The notes under the pieces were generated by a model that had not been told where the DNA came from, ran no database searches, and worked only from the letters and a program-made list of their open reading frames with translations. A program made the position numbers and the translations under genes. Source: Peribacillus huizhouensis (GTDB lineage Bacteria > Bacillota > Bacilli > Bacillales > DSM-1321). From it: 64,000 nucleotides of DNA. Shown here in pieces: positions 36,667 to 49,125 of this stretch; the stretch's first letter is position 1; every line of letters begins with the position of its first letter. Where the stretch lies: positions 37,806-101,805 of the forward strand of contig NZ_JACJHX010000002.1 of assembly GCF_014138605.1 (NCBI RefSeq). The letters run 5' to 3'.

Positions 36667-37419
36667 CTAAAATAGTTCTTTCATCGAATCCATCTGTTTT
36701 AAAAACTTCTTCGACTTTAAATGCAAGCCAGAATATTCATCATAATATGCATCTATGATCGTCTGCAATTCTTTCTTCGTCTCTTGCTTAACAGATATAT
36801 TCCCAAGTCGTGATAAATCGAAAAAATAAAATAAGCGCAGCAATTTAACAGTTGCAGCCGAAATTTTCATATGAAACGGATCTTTTCCGACACAGCGGTG
36901 ACAAAGAAATCCCCCTTCTCGTATCGAAAAAGAGAATTCACCTTCACTATTGCCGCAACTGGCACATTGATTGAGTGTAGGACTAAGTCCATTCACTTGC
37001 AACATCTTCATTTCGAAAATGAATTTGAGAATTTCAGCATCATAGCCTTCATTTATGTAGTGTAGCGATTGATAGAGCAGTTCAAATAGAAACGGATTAG
37101 CCTTACGATCATCCACGCTTCGATCCAATAATTCTACCATATAAGATGCATAAGCTGTTGCGAAGATATCCTCTCTTATTTGCCGCATCGAATCGATTGT
37201 CTCACCTTGCTGAAGGCTCCCAAGACCACTCGAAGGAGTAAACACAAAATACCCGTAATAAAAAAGCTGGGTGGCGGCAGCGAGTCTGTTATTAGGCTTT
37301 TTGGCTCCTCTTGCCATTACGCCTATCTTACCGAATTCCCGCGTGTATAGGGTAATAATTTTATTATTCTCGCCATAATCTGTCCGCCGTATAACAATGC
37401 CTTCACATTTTTGTATCAA
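36667..37419 (-). CDS. recO: DNA repair protein RecO
   Basis: About 250 residues from the TTG at 37419, which has AGGTGGTGA upstream and gives the family start [13 protein letters not shown]-fold: [35 protein letters not shown]. Zinc site: CASCGNSEG ... [10 protein letters not shown]. It loads RecA on SSB-coated DNA. The frame stays open upstream to an ATG at 37470, but that extra part ([17 protein letters not shown]) is encoded by the edge of a family C repeat. Confidence 0.92.
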   Translation of the reverse strand: MIQKCEGIVIRRTDYGENNKIITLYTREFGKIGVMARGAKKPNNRLAAATQLFYYGYFVFTPSSGLGSLQQGETIDSMRQIREDIFATAYASYMVELLDRSVDDRKANPFLFELLYQSLHYINEGYDAEILKFIFEMKMLQVNGLSPTLNQCASCGNSEGEFSFSIREGGFLCHRCVGKDPFHMKISAATVKLLRLFYFFDLSRLGNISVKQETKKELQTIIDAYYDEYSGLHLKSKKFLKQMDSMKELF

Positions 37420-37432
37420 GCAATGCTCACCA

Positions 37433-37605
37433 CCTTTCATACAAACCTGTATGGCGTTATACGCCACCATTTACCATGAAGAATCAATCTATACCTAATC
37501 ACTTCAGTGACGGTGCGGAGCCTTTCTGGATGCTTTCTTGATAAAATAAGTATACCCTCTAGGTAGGTTGGCTATATTAATAAATCTCGAAGCCCTGACA
37601 GAGAG
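37433..37605. repeat. Family C repeat upstream of recO (copy C2)
   Basis: TTTCATACAAA, TATGGCGTTATACGCCACCA, TTTACCATGAAGAA, GACGGTGCGGAGCC, TTGATAAAATAAGTATA, GGTTGGCTATATTAA and CTCGAAGCC line up with copy C3. The rest of the gap to yqzL (37606-37732) holds a CGCCTGACTCC / GGCGCC stretch of unclear origin and no gene. Confidence 0.65.
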
Positions 37606-37732
37606 CGTTGTCGTACCGCAATTTATCCGTAATGCTTTTTACATTACCAAAAAAGCGCAAAGAACGCCTGACTCCCACGAGCCATGGCGCCTTTAGCTAT
37701 TGAACATGTATATTTTGAATGCAAGACAAACA

Positions 37733-37873
37733 TCAGGTAACAGGAAAATCAATTTCAGCTATCTCTTCGTCATCCTCGGCTCGACTGCGTTTTTCCACCT
37801 CTAATTCTTTAAAAAGAAGATAGGTATCAATATTACCGGTTTGACTAAACATTCCCCAGGTAAATTCTAACAT
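37733..37873 (-). CDS. yqzL: Small conserved protein YqzL
   Basis: A 46-residue protein starting MLEFTWGMFSQTGNIDTYLL, continuing FKELEVEKRSRAEDDEE and ending IAEIDFPVT. Length, the FTWxxFSQTGNIDTYLLFKE core and the location between era and recO match YqzL. AAAGGTGGG stands upstream of the ATG at 37873. Function unknown. Easily missed because of its size. Confidence 0.88.
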   Translation of the reverse strand: MLEFTWGMFSQTGNIDTYLLFKELEVEKRSRAEDDEEIAEIDFPVT

Positions 37874-37971
37874 CGTAAAGCCCACCTTTCGTGAGTAGCA
37901 TGATTCTTTTTTTCTGACCTATTTATATCTTGACCCTTTAATCCATTTTCATAAGACGTAAATATTGTTAA

Positions 37972-39292
<1,321 letters not shown>

Positions 39293-39351
39293 TTATAGTC
39301 TTCCTTTCAAACATGGAGTCATTTATTCGATACATAAAAGTAGCTCGATTT

Positions 39352-39726
39352 TTAAGCGACTATTTTTGGCAAAAAGATGATGATTCCTATAATGACAGAG
39401 AATATAGCATATATCAAAACGGCCCCTGCTGCAAAATCTTTTGCTTCTTTTGCCAATGGATGAATTTGATCTGTAGCCAAATCGATGGCCCTTTCGATGC
39501 TTGAATTCACCATTTCTAACGTAATCGTGCCGGAAATCGCGAGCAAGATGAACAGCCATTCGATTCCAGACAAAGAAAAGTAAAAGCCAAAACAGATGAC
39601 AATAAGAGCAGTAACTACATGAATCTTCATATTACGTTCTGATTTAATCGCTTGAATAATACCGGAAAAAGCGTAACCAAAACTCTTATTCAATGGTGAC
39701 TTTGGCTTAGTCTCTTTTAAGCCCAT
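39352..39726 (-). CDS. dgkA: Undecaprenol/diacylglycerol kinase (DgkA)
   Basis: 124 residues, three membrane helices. The family motif [12 protein letters not shown] near residue 70 and an N-terminal amphipathic [21 protein letters not shown]. In Gram-positives this enzyme phosphorylates undecaprenol for cell wall synthesis. Its start lies inside ybeY (20-base overlap), and the ribosome-binding site is weak, so translation is probably coupled. Confidence 0.94.
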   Translation of the reverse strand: MGLKETKPKSPLNKSFGYAFSGIIQAIKSERNMKIHVVTALIVICFGFYFSLSGIEWLFILLAISGTITLEMVNSSIERAIDLATDQIHPLAKEAKDFAAGAVLIYAIFSVIIGIIIFLPKIVA

Positions 39727-40180
39727 ACGCTTCTAGAATGTCCGTTTGACGCGAGAACATTTCCTTTTCGTCTTCTTCGTTCATATGGTCATAGCCTAAC
39801 AAATGCAAAAAACCATGCAACGCAAGAAACCCAAGCTCCCTATCGAAAGAATGACCATACTCCAAAGCTTGTTCTTTTGTTTTTTCAATCGAGATGATGA
39901 TATCGCCTAGTACTCTTGGTAGATTGTCACCGACGATTTCCACCTCATCTTCCCCCATCTCTTCAAGCGCAAAGGAAATCACATCTGTAGCGTAATCTTT
40001 ATTACGATATTCAGAATTGATTTCACGAATCCTTTCGTTACTTACAAATGTAACAGATAATTCGCTACCTACTTCAATTCCTTCTTTGCTTGCAGCAAAT
40101 TGAATCACTTTCCCAACAAGTTCAACTGCCGCTTCGCTCACTTCATTTGTCTCATCCAAAAAATCGATGTCAATTGTCAT
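39707..40180 (-). CDS. ybeY: Endoribonuclease YbeY
   Basis: 157 residues. The Zn motif [11 protein letters not shown] near residue 120 is intact. [14 protein letters not shown] is also typical. It takes part in 16S rRNA 3' maturation and ribosome quality control. Starts in a four-base overlap with the pgpH stop. Confidence 0.96.
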   Translation of the reverse strand: MTIDIDFLDETNEVSEAAVELVGKVIQFAASKEGIEVGSELSVTFVSNERIREINSEYRNKDYATDVISFALEEMGEDEVEIVGDNLPRVLGDIIISIEKTKEQALEYGHSFDRELGFLALHGFLHLLGYDHMNEEDEKEMFSRQTDILEAYGLKRD

Positions 40181-42336
40181 ACATTCACCTTCTGTTCAGT
40201 TTTATTCATTTCGGGATATTCTATTCTTGAGTGAAAGATACCGTGTAAAGACTCACAAAGAGCCTCTCTCACTACATTTAATTCGCGCATTGTAATATTA
40301 CATTCATCAAATTGATTGTCATTCAAACGATCGGTAATGATCGCACGAACGAGCGCTTCTATTTTCTCCTGAGTCGGATGATTCATCGATCTGACTGCAG
40401 CTTCTACGCTATCGGCAATGCCGATGATGGCAACCTCTTTAGATTGTGATTTTGGACCTGGATATCGATAGGTTTCCTCAAGTGTTGACTCGTCTTCTTT
40501 TAGGGCCTTGTGATAAAAAAATTTCAGCAATGTCGTGCCATGATGTTGTTCTGCTATATCAATAATTTCCTGGGGAAACTTATGCTTCCTAAGCATCGCT
40601 GCTCCATCGACAGCATGGGCAATGATGATATTCTTACTCGTCTCAGGCGGCAACCTATCGTGCGGATTCTCACTATTCATTTGATTTTCGATGAAAAAAT
40701 GCGGCCGTTTCGTTTTCCCAATATCATGATAATAACATCCTACTCTTGCAAGCAACCCATTTGCCCCAATCGCTTCACAAGCCGACTCTGCCAAATTCGC
40801 AACCATCACACTATGATGATATGTACCTGGTGCTTCCGTCAATATTTTCCTTATTAGAGGATGATTTGGATTAGCAAGTTCAAGTAATTTAATAGACGAT
40901 AATATGCCAAAACCAGCTTCAAAAAATGGCAGTAAACCAATTGTTAATACAGCTGATCCTAAAGCAGATACGATGGCAGCTAGCGAATAAATCATAAACT
41001 CCATCTTCGTATAGTTGCCATTTGTAATAGACGTAATCGCAAACACGAGCATAATATTAATGACCGACGAAACGAGCCCAGCCTGTAAAATTTTCATTTG
41101 GAAGTTTTTTCGAGACATGATAACGATTGCGGCAATGCCACTAAATAATATGTATAACCCAACTGTATAATTCAGATTACCAGGAGTATCTGCATTAAAT
41201 ATAATCGAGCCAAACGCGCCAAGCATAATCATAATCGCTGCGGCAAATCGCTCATTTAGCAAGATTTTCAATAGCATAGCTGCCAGGGCAGCCGGAAAGA
41301 AATAGCCGATTTCCCCGTACTTTAGATCACCAAGCAAACTGAATATTTTCATCGTTCCGATACTCAAAATAAACACAAGGGCAAAAATCAACATTTGATT
41401 GGTTTTGCTTATCTCAAGATTATTGGAATGATAAAAATAATAATAAAATCCCGCTAGAGAAATGAACACAAGAAGAAATAATCCAGCAAACGGATAAATC
41501 GTATTTTCATTATTAAGAAAACCTGCTAGTTCAAGTTGTCGATATACTTCCCGATCTACAAGTTGTCCTTCTTCAACAATGATTTGTCCTTGCAGAATTT
41601 TTACAGGTTCAACGGTTTCGACTGCCTTCCGTCGTTGATCCTCCGTTTTATCTCTATCAAAGAAATAGTTCTGGATAATTGCATTTCGTGCTAAAGAAAC
41701 GGATGCAGACTTTAGCTCTGAACTAATACTAGCATATCTTAGCTCTTCTTCAGCCCTTTTCTTCGCGTTTTCAACATCATTTGCGGCAATTTTTGCACTC
41801 ATGACATTGTTAACCGCGGTAATTGTCAAGTCCTTCGTAATATTCAACTCATCTTCGTCGGCATTGACAAGCGAACTCAGCACGCTGTCACCAATTTCAC
41901 GACTCACATCTTCTGTTAGTTTTTCCTTAAGTAAGGCTAATTGGTCCTCTACGGTAACCGGATTCGGTTTTCCAGTTTCACTTTTTCCGATCGGTTCTTC
42001 TGCTTCTTTTTTTACTTCTAATGCAGAATCGAAAATAGATGAAATTAAATCTACTTTATTTTGGGCATATTCCTTTTTTAACGTATATACATCTGATACT
42101 TGCTTTGTTGCTTCATCTTTTTCTTGTTCAGTTTTATATGTATCTTCAACGGTTTTTGTGGCTCGGATCGTTTGTTCAGATGGCTGAAACAATTGGATAT
42201 TAATCTTTTCAGGTTTTACATTTGAAAACATAATAAAGCAGCAATACACACCGATTAGTACAAACAACAAAACCCGGACAAATCTATTGCCTAATAGTTC
42301 TCTTAATTTACGCACATAGTCTTGAACTCGTTTCAA
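40177..42336 (-). CDS. pgpH: Cyclic di-AMP phosphodiesterase PgpH (7TM-HD)
   Basis: 719 residues: one N-terminal helix, an extracytoplasmic 7TMR-HDED domain of about 240 residues, seven membrane helices (residues 275-470), then a cytosolic HD domain with [27 protein letters not shown] and IAEQHHGTT. Degrades c-di-AMP, which controls potassium and wall balance. Member of the phoH-pgpH-ybeY-dgkA-cdd-era series. Confidence 0.95.
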   Translation of the reverse strand: MKRVQDYVRKLRELLGNRFVRVLLFVLIGVYCCFIMFSNVKPEKINIQLFQPSEQTIRATKTVEDTYKTEQEKDEATKQVSDVYTLKKEYAQNKVDLISSIFDSALEVKKEAEEPIGKSETGKPNPVTVEDQLALLKEKLTEDVSREIGDSVLSSLVNADEDELNITKDLTITAVNNVMSAKIAANDVENAKKRAEEELRYASISSELKSASVSLARNAIIQNYFFDRDKTEDQRRKAVETVEPVKILQGQIIVEEGQLVDREVYRQLELAGFLNNENTIYPFAGLFLLVFISLAGFYYYFYHSNNLEISKTNQMLIFALVFILSIGTMKIFSLLGDLKYGEIGYFFPAALAAMLLKILLNERFAAAIMIMLGAFGSIIFNADTPGNLNYTVGLYILFSGIAAIVIMSRKNFQMKILQAGLVSSVINIMLVFAITSITNGNYTKMEFMIYSLAAIVSALGSAVLTIGLLPFFEAGFGILSSIKLLELANPNHPLIRKILTEAPGTYHHSVMVANLAESACEAIGANGLLARVGCYYHDIGKTKRPHFFIENQMNSENPHDRLPPETSKNIIIAHAVDGAAMLRKHKFPQEIIDIAEQHHGTTLLKFFYHKALKEDESTLEETYRYPGPKSQSKEVAIIGIADSVEAAVRSMNHPTQEKIEALVRAIITDRLNDNQFDECNITMRELNVVREALCESLHGIFHSRIEYPEMNKTEQKVNV

Positions 42337-42587
42337 AAATCGCCCCTCCTATTTTGTTTTTCATCCTAATTATATACACCTAAGAATTGGCAGTTGCTAT
42401 TATGTAAAATCATAACAGTTTTCATTCTTCATTTCATCCACTTCTCATTGATTACGTCAGAAAATTGATCTTTTTTCCTTTTACCAGTATCGGTTATTGA
42501 CAAAGAGTTAAACTCCTTTTAAAAATTTAACGCGAATAAATGTACGAGAGTCTTGAGCGATCTTAAGCTAGGTCTTTAGATGATCTG

Positions 42588-42652
42588 AGACACAAAGAAG
42601 AGTCAGACCTCGTATCACCTATACATAGTAAATCGTATAGATTGTACAAGTT
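42588..42652. repeat. Family B palindromic repeat, degenerate (copy B5)
   Basis: AAGAGTCAGACCTCGTATCA, ATCGTATAGATTGTACAAG and TTCTAACCCTC. Only the first arm is well kept. In the 384-base gap between phoH and pgpH. Confidence 0.5.
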
Positions 42653-42673
42653 CTAACCCTCATGTAATCCTTA

Positions 42674-42724
42674 TTTATCCCGCTAACGGGCAGTAACCCC
42701 CACTGATTAAAGTTTCTACTTTAC
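42674..42724. repeat. Family A repeat at the phoH stop codon (copy A7)
   Basis: On the minus strand the phoH stop TAA is followed by AGTAGAAACTTTAATCAG, GTGGGGGTTACTGCCCG and TTAGCGGGATAAA. Left and right edges are joined with the middle deleted. The rest of the phoH-pgpH gap holds copy B5 and nothing else that I see. Confidence 0.65.
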
Positions 42725-43683
42725 TCTTCAACCGTATCATAGGCGGAGATAATTTTCGCAACTAGTGGATGACGGACTACGTCACTCTGTTCAAGATAGA
42801 TGAAAGAAAGACCCTTCACATCCTTCAATATCCCTTCTACTGAGATTAAGCCGGACTTCACTCCTTTTGGGAGATCAATCTGTGACCTGTCCCCCGTTAT
42901 GACCATTTTTGACCCAAAGCCAAGTCTAGTTAAGAACATTTTCATTTGTGCCTGAGTCGTGTTTTGAGCCTCATCAAGAATGACAAATGCATCATCTAGA
43001 GTTCTCCCCCTCATATAGGCAAGTGGGGCAATCTCGATTGTACCGCGTTCCATCATTCTTTGCGTCTGTTCCACGCCAAGCATATCATGGAGAGCGTCAT
43101 ACAATGGCCTTAAGTATGGGTCAACCTTTTCCTTCAAGTCGCCGGGAAGAAAACCTAAGCTTTCGCCAGCTTCAACTGCAGGACGAGTTAAAACAATTCG
43201 CTTTACCTTCCCGTTTTTCAATGCATTGATGGCCATCACAACAGCTAAGTATGTTTTACCGGTACCCGCAGGACCAATCCCGAAAACAAGATCATGTTTC
43301 TTAATCGAATGGATGTAATGACGCTGTCCAAGCGTTTTAACACGGATGGATTTTCCTTTCGCATTTTTGCCAATTTCTTCTTCATATAAATCGGCGAAGT
43401 ATTCAAGTGTTCCTTTTTTGGCAAGCTCGAGTGCATAGATTACATCTCGTCCACTTATATGAATGCCTTTTCGAATAATAACAAGTAGAGATCGTAAAAC
43501 GTCTTCACAAAGCACAGCACGGTCAAGTTCGCCTGCAATCGTAATACCTTCACCACGTGTAATCACGGAAACTTGCAGTTCTTCTTCAAGTATCTTAATA
43601 TGTACATCCCCATTACCAAACAGCGCTTGCGCTTCATGGGGAGATTCAAGCCTTACGTTAATCGCTTTTATATCTTCTGACAT
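42721..43683 (-). CDS. phoH: PhoH-family ATPase
   Basis: 320 residues. Walker A GPAGTGKTYLAVV, LTRPAVEAGESLGFLPGDLKEKVDPYLRPLYDAL, and Walker B-like DDAFVILDEAQN. N-terminal KH-like part. Cytosolic; probably an RNA helicase or nuclease partner of YbeY, which is encoded two genes downstream. Four bases after yqfD. Confidence 0.95.
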   Translation of the reverse strand: MSEDIKAINVRLESPHEAQALFGNGDVHIKILEEELQVSVITRGEGITIAGELDRAVLCEDVLRSLLVIIRKGIHISGRDVIYALELAKKGTLEYFADLYEEEIGKNAKGKSIRVKTLGQRHYIHSIKKHDLVFGIGPAGTGKTYLAVVMAINALKNGKVKRIVLTRPAVEAGESLGFLPGDLKEKVDPYLRPLYDALHDMLGVEQTQRMMERGTIEIAPLAYMRGRTLDDAFVILDEAQNTTQAQMKMFLTRLGFGSKMVITGDRSQIDLPKGVKSGLISVEGILKDVKGLSFIYLEQSDVVRHPLVAKIISAYDTVEE

Positions 43684-43686
43684 TCG

Positions 43687-44874
43687 TTAGTCTCCTTGAA
43701 TAATTGGTTTCCCAATCGCAATGTTTTCGATAACTTGATAATGTATTGATAGTTTTACTTTACCATTGTCTATGCCTAGGTGCAAAACTTTTTCGCCAAT
43801 GATTTCTCCATCTTCTGGGAGTTCTTTTTCTAAGCTTACTTTTGCCATTTTTTTCGCTTCTTTCATAGCTTCACTCTTTGTATATTCCCGAATCAAATCT
43901 TCTTTACTTCTTAACGTTTCCGTTTTATAGGATATTGGTAATTTCCATTGTAAAAAAAGGAAAGGCCTTGATGTTGTTTCGGTTTCGTATGCTGGATAAT
44001 CCGGGTTCTTAAATCCCCAAATAGGGATAGAAAGATCGCCGATAGAAATATAGTGTTTTGTTGATTCATCGCCATTAAAAACAGAAAAATTCGTTTTTAG
44101 AGGAACTTCGACTGTTGCCTTATACCAAGTTTCCCCGAAAACTTCTCCAATTGCGGGTACCAATTGTGGCTGATCCTCTTTGCCAATTAGACCTGATACG
44201 AGTAACTGCCCTTTTGTAACATAATCATTAATACTAACAATAGGCTTCCCTTTTTCAACGAGCATTTTCTTAATAACGGCTTTTTTCTTCGCAACCAAAT
44301 GCTGTGGCGAATATGTTTTCACTTCTTCCGGTGTCTCTTTCTCAACGACCCGGAAGTGATAGGTTGTACCTTTTAAATCTACACCTACCCACGTTAACAC
44401 GTCTATTTTATCTCCTAACCGGCGCTGAATCTCATCCACGTCAAGCAGTAAGAACTGCAGCTTTCCTTTTTTTATCCCCATCTTATCTAATTCTTTACGA
44501 ATCGCATGCTCTGTATCTGGACTTGCTTCGTGCACTTCTATTCCCCAAACCATATTAGATAATACGAAAATCGTAATCAGAAAAGCCAAAAATCCGATGA
44601 CGAAGCCGCTATTTTTGATCAGTCTTTTAAGAAAAAAGGGACCTCCGCTTCCTTTTATAAAAGTAACTTTACATTCATTTTTTCGAACGGCTTTCCGCAG
44701 ATTCGAAATCTCCTTTACATCCATACAAAAGATAAGAATACCAGGAGCAGTTCTCCTGATATCCCATACCGAAACCCCTTGTCTAATCAGTTCATTTATT
44801 AACCGCTCCGTTCCTTTCCCACTCGCTTTAACCTCTACAAATCCTGTGTACAAGTTTGTCCATTGATTCTTCAT
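43687..44874 (-). CDS. yqfD: Sporulation protein YqfD
   Basis: 395 residues from the ATG at 44874 behind GGGAGGAG. A membrane helix at about residue 85-105 (SGFVIGFLAFLITIFVLSNM) separates a cytosolic N-terminus from a large outer domain. Family known to be made in the mother cell under sigma E in Bacillus; needed for efficient sporulation. Works with YqfC, encoded 16 bases upstream. Confidence 0.92.
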   Translation of the reverse strand: MKNQWTNLYTGFVEVKASGKGTERLINELIRQGVSVWDIRRTAPGILIFCMDVKEISNLRKAVRKNECKVTFIKGSGGPFFLKRLIKNSGFVIGFLAFLITIFVLSNMVWGIEVHEASPDTEHAIRKELDKMGIKKGKLQFLLLDVDEIQRRLGDKIDVLTWVGVDLKGTTYHFRVVEKETPEEVKTYSPQHLVAKKKAVIKKMLVEKGKPIVSINDYVTKGQLLVSGLIGKEDQPQLVPAIGEVFGETWYKATVEVPLKTNFSVFNGDESTKHYISIGDLSIPIWGFKNPDYPAYETETTSRPFLFLQWKLPISYKTETLRSKEDLIREYTKSEAMKEAKKMAKVSLEKELPEDGEIIGEKVLHLGIDNGKVKLSIHYQVIENIAIGKPIIQGD

Positions 44875-44890
44875 GGTTCTCCTCCCAAGC

Positions 44891-45175
44891 TTACTCGTTA
44901 ATATACGAAACCTGATCAATTTTACCTTCTAGCATAATTTCTTCGGGCAAAATCGTTTTGATCACAAATGAACGTCCTTTAACGAGTAGCTGCCCATTTT
45001 TTAAAAGAAGCCGGACTTCTGTATCTGTAAAGTTTAGTAAGCCTCTATGATTTTCAATATAAATATGTAATTGACCAATCATCGTAATTCTTGGCAGGTC
45101 CATCATGACATCTTGCGGCAGATCCATTGTTTTAACAAGAAGTCTTCTAAATCGCTGCCCCCATTTTTGTGCCAT
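44891..45175 (-). CDS. yqfC: Sporulation protein YqfC
   Basis: 94 residues, YabP/YqfC fold: DLPQDVMMDLPRITMIGQLHIYIENHRGLLNFTDTEVRL and GRSFVIKTILPEEIMLEGKI. First gene of the yqfC-yqfD-phoH series. Confidence 0.93.
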   Translation of the reverse strand: MAQKWGQRFRRLLVKTMDLPQDVMMDLPRITMIGQLHIYIENHRGLLNFTDTEVRLLLKNGQLLVKGRSFVIKTILPEEIMLEGKIDQVSYINE

Positions 45176-45180
45176 AAAAA

Positions 45181-45226
45181 AGAACCCCCTTTCATCTCAA
45201 TGTATGAAATGAATGGGGGTTCTAGC
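45181..45226 (-). terminator. Terminator upstream of yqfC
   Basis: On the minus strand AGAACCCCCATTCATTTC and GATGAAAGGGGGTTCT, followed by TTTTTTA. It ends the nfeD-floA transcript before yqfC. Confidence 0.88.
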
Positions 45227-45251
45227 ACCATTATTTTACACTCCTATATAC

Positions 45252-45764
45252 TTACTTACGTCGTCCCAAACGACGTCTATTCTTAGCTCTTGGAGGACCA
45301 AGCACTTCAGCCATAATAATGCCATCAAGTACCTTCTGCTGACTAATGGTAAAGTTCGTTTGGTAAACTGGGCTGCTATCATCAGAAATCTCTTTCCTCA
45401 CGGCTAAATCCTCTTTAAGTTGAATTTGTCGCTTTCGCTCAGCTTCCTGTTGTTTAAGCTCTTGCTCTTTTAGCCAGACTTCTGCATTTGGCTTTGTATC
45501 AGTTTCAATTTCAAGAGTATCAGGGCGCGATGGCTCCATCGCCTTCTTAGCTTCCTCATAAAATTGGCGAATCGTTTTCGACTGATCATGCTTAGGCAGA
45601 TTTTGTTCACGCACCGGCTTCTGGTTAATAGGTGTAGTAGGTGTTCCCGTACTCTTAGGGTCACGCTGGGTTGCTTTCTTTTTACTAAACATACTAGAAA
45701 TTATCCCAAAAATAATGGCGATAACCCAGATGTTCCCAAAGATCCAATCAAAGAGGGATTCCAT
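45252..45764 (-). CDS. Unknown single-pass membrane protein after floA
   Basis: 170 residues. One N-terminal membrane helix (residues 10-27: FGNIWVIAIIFGIISSMF), then a long charged, low-complexity, probably coiled region (EQELKQQEAERKRQIQLKEDL), and a C-terminus ending in KNRRRLGRRK. This corresponds in position to YqfB of B. subtilis. It follows floA by 23 bases, so it may serve in the flotillin membrane system; this is inference from context only. Confidence 0.7.
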   Translation of the reverse strand: MESLFDWIFGNIWVIAIIFGIISSMFSKKKATQRDPKSTGTPTTPINQKPVREQNLPKHDQSKTIRQFYEEAKKAMEPSRPDTLEIETDTKPNAEVWLKEQELKQQEAERKRQIQLKEDLAVRKEISDDSSPVYQTNFTISQQKVLDGIIMAEVLGPPRAKNRRRLGRRK

Positions 45765-45787
45765 AGTAAGCCTCCCTTCCCAATGTC

Positions 45788-46777
45788 TTACTTGTCATTA
45801 TCCTTAGGTCCTTTAGACATTTTGCCAATGGAACCACGCATACCTGTATCTGCTTCAATATTTTGGATGTTCATGTAATCCATCACACCAAGATTGCCTG
45901 ACTTCAATGCATCAGCCATTGCCAATGGAACTTCTGCCTCCGCTTCAACAACCTTCGCTCTCATTTCTTGTACGCGAGCAACCATTTCTTGTTCTTCTGC
46001 AACAGCCATCGCACGACGTTCTTCTGCTTTTGCTTGTGCGATTTTCTTATCTGCTTCCGCTTGGTCTGTTTGCAAAATCGCTCCAATGTTTTTCCCGATA
46101 TCCACATCCATAATATCAATCGAGAGAATTTCAAATGCAGTACCAGCATCTAACCCTTTTGATAATACGGTACGGGAGATCAAATCAGGATTTTCAAGTA
46201 CATCTGTATGGCTTTTGGAGCTACCAATCGTTGCGACAATCCCTTCACCGACACGAGCGATGATCGTTTCTTCACCAGCTCCCCCGACAAGACGTTCAAT
46301 ATTTGCACGCACTGTGATTCTTGCTTTCGCTTTTACTTCGATCCCGTTGATCGCTACACCTGAAATATAAGGAGTTTCAATCACCTTTGGATTAACGCTC
46401 ATTTGTACTGCTTCTAATACATCACGGCCGGCTAGATCAATCGCCGCGCCTCTTTCAAAAGGAAGAGTAATGTTCGCTCGTTCTGCTGCAATTAACGCAT
46501 TCACAACACGATCGACGTTCCCTCCTGCTAAGTAGTGACTTTCCAGTTGGTTCGTCTGTACGCTGAGGCCTGCTTTATGTGCTTTAATTAGTGGATTGAC
46601 CACACGACTTGGAATAACTCGGCGTAACCTCATCCCAATTAATGTAAATATGCTGACTCTTACCCCAGCAGCTAATGCTGAAATCCAAAGTGTAACAGGG
46701 ACAAATGTAAAAAATACTGACAGTACGATAATAATCGCTATCGCAGCCAAAATAATAAAAATAATATTTGCGTCCAA
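45788..46777 (-). CDS. floA: Flotillin-like protein FloA
   Basis: About 329 residues. N-terminal membrane hairpin ([35 protein letters not shown]), then an SPFH-type domain and long helical part ([26 protein letters not shown]). I prefer the TTG at 46777, giving LDANIIF, because AAAGGATGA lies five bases before it; the ATG nine bases up has no spacing for its AAAGG. Organises membrane microdomains, with NfeD encoded upstream. Confidence 0.93.
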   Translation of the reverse strand: MDANIIFIILAAIAIIIVLSVFFTFVPVTLWISALAAGVRVSIFTLIGMRLRRVIPSRVVNPLIKAHKAGLSVQTNQLESHYLAGGNVDRVVNALIAAERANITLPFERGAAIDLAGRDVLEAVQMSVNPKVIETPYISGVAINGIEVKAKARITVRANIERLVGGAGEETIIARVGEGIVATIGSSKSHTDVLENPDLISRTVLSKGLDAGTAFEILSIDIMDVDIGKNIGAILQTDQAEADKKIAQAKAEERRAMAVAEEQEMVARVQEMRAKVVEAEAEVPLAMADALKSGNLGVMDYMNIQNIEADTGMRGSIGKMSKGPKDNDK

Positions 46778-46812
46778 ACTATTCATCCTTTCAAAAATAA
46801 AATGACAATCAT

Positions 46813-48129
46813 TTAAATTTCACGAACGACAATTCGTGATCCTTCTGCTTTTACAACTTTAACTTTAGAGTTTTTAGAAATAAAGCTTCCTTCTGAAACA
46901 ACATCTAAACGTTCACCGTTAATCTCAGCCGTTCCTGAAGGTCTCAAATCAACTAGAGTAATTCCTTCCATTCCAACCAATTCAATCCTGCTCACATTTG
47001 ATATATAGCCTTGCTCAGAGCTCGTTGAGTCTTTCAACACAATTTTTCTAAAAAATTTCATCTCTTTTCCAAACACCTTTACAAGTAGGATAAACACAAG
47101 TATAGATACTGCCAATGCAACTAGTAGAGAAATCCCTAATTGGACCGGACTGTTAGATGCCAAGAACAGACTGACGATGACCGCTGCCATACCAAGTGCA
47201 CCAACGATCCCACCAGGGATAAACAATTCGAGGATACATAATAAAACTCCTGAGATAAATAAAACTAAAACTTCATAGCCTGCAAGCCCTGCTACGAAAT
47301 GGCCGTAAAAATAGAGCAATAAGGCAATAAGTCCAGTTGTACCAGGGATACCAAAGCCTGGGGTAAATAACTCCATCACAATCCCAATGCCAGCAATCAA
47401 TAACAGTACTGGAATAACAAATGGATTAGTCAGAAAGCGGGCAATTTTTTCGGCGATGCTCTCATCAATGGACTGTATGCTAGCATCTTCTACGCCAAGA
47501 AACTTATATAACTCACTTTTGGTACTCACTGTTCCTTCACTATAACCCGCTTTTTTTGCTTGCCCAGCTGTGAACGTTAAGAGTTTGCCTTTTCCTGCAT
47601 CATATTCAGGTAGATTAATATCTACGTCAGCCATCGCTTGTGCATAGATAGGATCACGACCATTTTGTTCAGCTGCTGTTTTCATTGCAGCAACCCAAGC
47701 TGATTGAGCCTTGAGACTCGCTGCATTACCTGCTGCATCAATAACAGCTGCTGATCCCATTGTCGCATTAGGCGCCATATAGATTTTATCTGTATTGAGC
47801 GAGATATAAGCGCCTGCCGATAGTGCTCGGTTATTCACATAAGCCACTGTCGCAACGGGCGTATTTTGCATACGTTTCCCAATCCTGGTCGCCGAATTAA
47901 CCGCTCCCCCTGGTGTATCTACTTCGAAAATTACGACTTTAGCTCCGTTTTCCTCAGCAGTTGTCAATGCCCGATCAATAAATGCATACAAACCATCCTC
48001 TACCGTATCTTTAATCGGAACGAGATAAACAATCCCATCCTCAGCTTTTACGTTAGTAGGCTGAATGATCAACAAACTTGTTACTACTAAGAATAATAAT
48101 CCAATTAGTACGGAACGCCATATTCTCAA
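46813..48129 (-). CDS. nfeD: NfeD-family membrane serine protease-like protein (YqeZ)
   Basis: 438 residues. Signal peptide (residues 1-29, ending VKA), ClpP-like domain with [10 protein letters not shown] and [11 protein letters not shown], which has the catalytic serine position, four or five membrane helices, and a C-terminal OB-fold NfeD domain ([30 protein letters not shown]). TTG start at 48129, AAGGAGG eight bases before. Operon with floA, 26 bases away. Confidence 0.92.
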   Translation of the reverse strand: MRIWRSVLIGLLFLVVTSLLIIQPTNVKAEDGIVYLVPIKDTVEDGLYAFIDRALTTAEENGAKVVIFEVDTPGGAVNSATRIGKRMQNTPVATVAYVNNRALSAGAYISLNTDKIYMAPNATMGSAAVIDAAGNAASLKAQSAWVAAMKTAAEQNGRDPIYAQAMADVDINLPEYDAGKGKLLTFTAGQAKKAGYSEGTVSTKSELYKFLGVEDASIQSIDESIAEKIARFLTNPFVIPVLLLIAGIGIVMELFTPGFGIPGTTGLIALLLYFYGHFVAGLAGYEVLVLFISGVLLCILELFIPGGIVGALGMAAVIVSLFLASNSPVQLGISLLVALAVSILVFILLVKVFGKEMKFFRKIVLKDSTSSEQGYISNVSRIELVGMEGITLVDLRPSGTAEINGERLDVVSEGSFISKNSKVKVVKAEGSRIVVREI

Positions 48130-48259
48130 AGGAGATGCCTCCTTTCTTTAATTTTTTCTTCTCCTCTTTATTACGTATGTATTGCCCAAAGGTTTCAGAA
48201 TCTTTACAGCTATTTTGAGTATCGCCCATCAAGCTAAAATCAGCAAGGATAATCCCTTA

Positions 48260-48570
48260 TAAAGTGAAACTTCCTTCAGTGGGGGTATTCCCTCATCTCC
48301 CACTGATGGTTAGTCCCGTTCTAGTGTCGCTAATTTCTCCGTTCCACTTCGATAAAGCGACGCTACGAACCCGAAATTGAATCACAAACTTAAGTACGCC
48401 GCTTCCTGCGACAACGTCTGTGTGACCCACATCCTTTGGTGTGGGCCTCAACTATACCTTTATTTTCACTGTATCTCACCAATCGGGCTTTTACAGGGGT
48501 TTGTTCCCCACCTCATCTACTTTGTTCCTCACAAGCTTGAGCTCGGGTCTTATTGCCTGGAATGCAGGAC
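48260..48570. repeat. Family A repeat, long form (copy A4)
   Basis: It begins TAAAGTGAAACTTCCTTCAG, then GTGGGGG ... CCCACTGATGGTTAGTCCCG. A middle insert starts after CGAACCCGA and carries the small hairpins at 48400-48410 and 48426-48445. The right part has TCGGGCTTTTACAGGGG, CCCCACCTC and AAGCTTGAGCTCGGG. The insert shares GAATCACA and TAGTACGC-like words with copy A2. It fills most of the 538-base yqeY-nfeD gap. Confidence 0.65.
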
Positions 48571-48628
48571 AAACTTATGTAATGCTTATACATTCATGAA
48601 GATATTGCATTTCTGTGCGCAAACAAAA

Positions 48629-48657
48629 AGCCATAGGCGCAATGCCTATGGCTTTGG
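48629..48657 (-). terminator. Terminator of rpsU-yqeY
   Basis: On the minus strand AAAGCCATAGGC and GCCTATGGCTTT form the stem, followed by TTGTTTG. Confidence 0.8.
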
Positions 48658-48667
48658 GTTTTTGAGT

Positions 48668-49111
48668 TTAAGATAGATGTTGTTGCACTAACTTATTTAC
48701 AAGAGAACCATCTGCTTTGCCTTTTACTTTCGGCATAAGCGCTCCCATTACTCGGCCCATATCTGTTTTAGATGATGCGTTGACTTCTTCGATTGTATTT
48801 TTTACAATCTCTGAAATCTCTTCTTCTGAAAGTTGCTCCGGCATATATGCCTCAACGTAATCTATTTCGGTACGGACTTTATCCACGAGATCGATACGAC
48901 CTGCATTTTCAAACTCTTGGAGGGAGTCTTTGCGTTGTTTTAATTCGCGAGAGAGCACTGTCAATTCTTCATCATCTGTTAATGCTTCGCGCTTTTTCAA
49001 CTCTTCGTTTTGAAGAGAAGATTTAAGCATACGAATAACAGATAGTTTGTCCTTTTCTTTGTTCTTCATCGCTTGTTTCATATCATTATTTAAACGCTCG
49101 AGAAGACTCAT
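48668..49111 (-). CDS. yqeY: GatB/YqeY domain protein YqeY
   Basis: 147 residues. [36 protein letters not shown] at the start and [31 protein letters not shown] at the end are the YqeY/GatB tail blocks. A tRNA-binding-like module, perhaps linked to amidated tRNA. Follows rpsU by 14 bases. Confidence 0.94.
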   Translation of the reverse strand: MSLLERLNNDMKQAMKNKEKDKLSVIRMLKSSLQNEELKKREALTDDEELTVLSRELKQRKDSLQEFENAGRIDLVDKVRTEIDYVEAYMPEQLSEEEISEIVKNTIEEVNASSKTDMGRVMGALMPKVKGKADGSLVNKLVQQHLS

Positions 49112-49125
49112 CTTTCCACCCTCTC

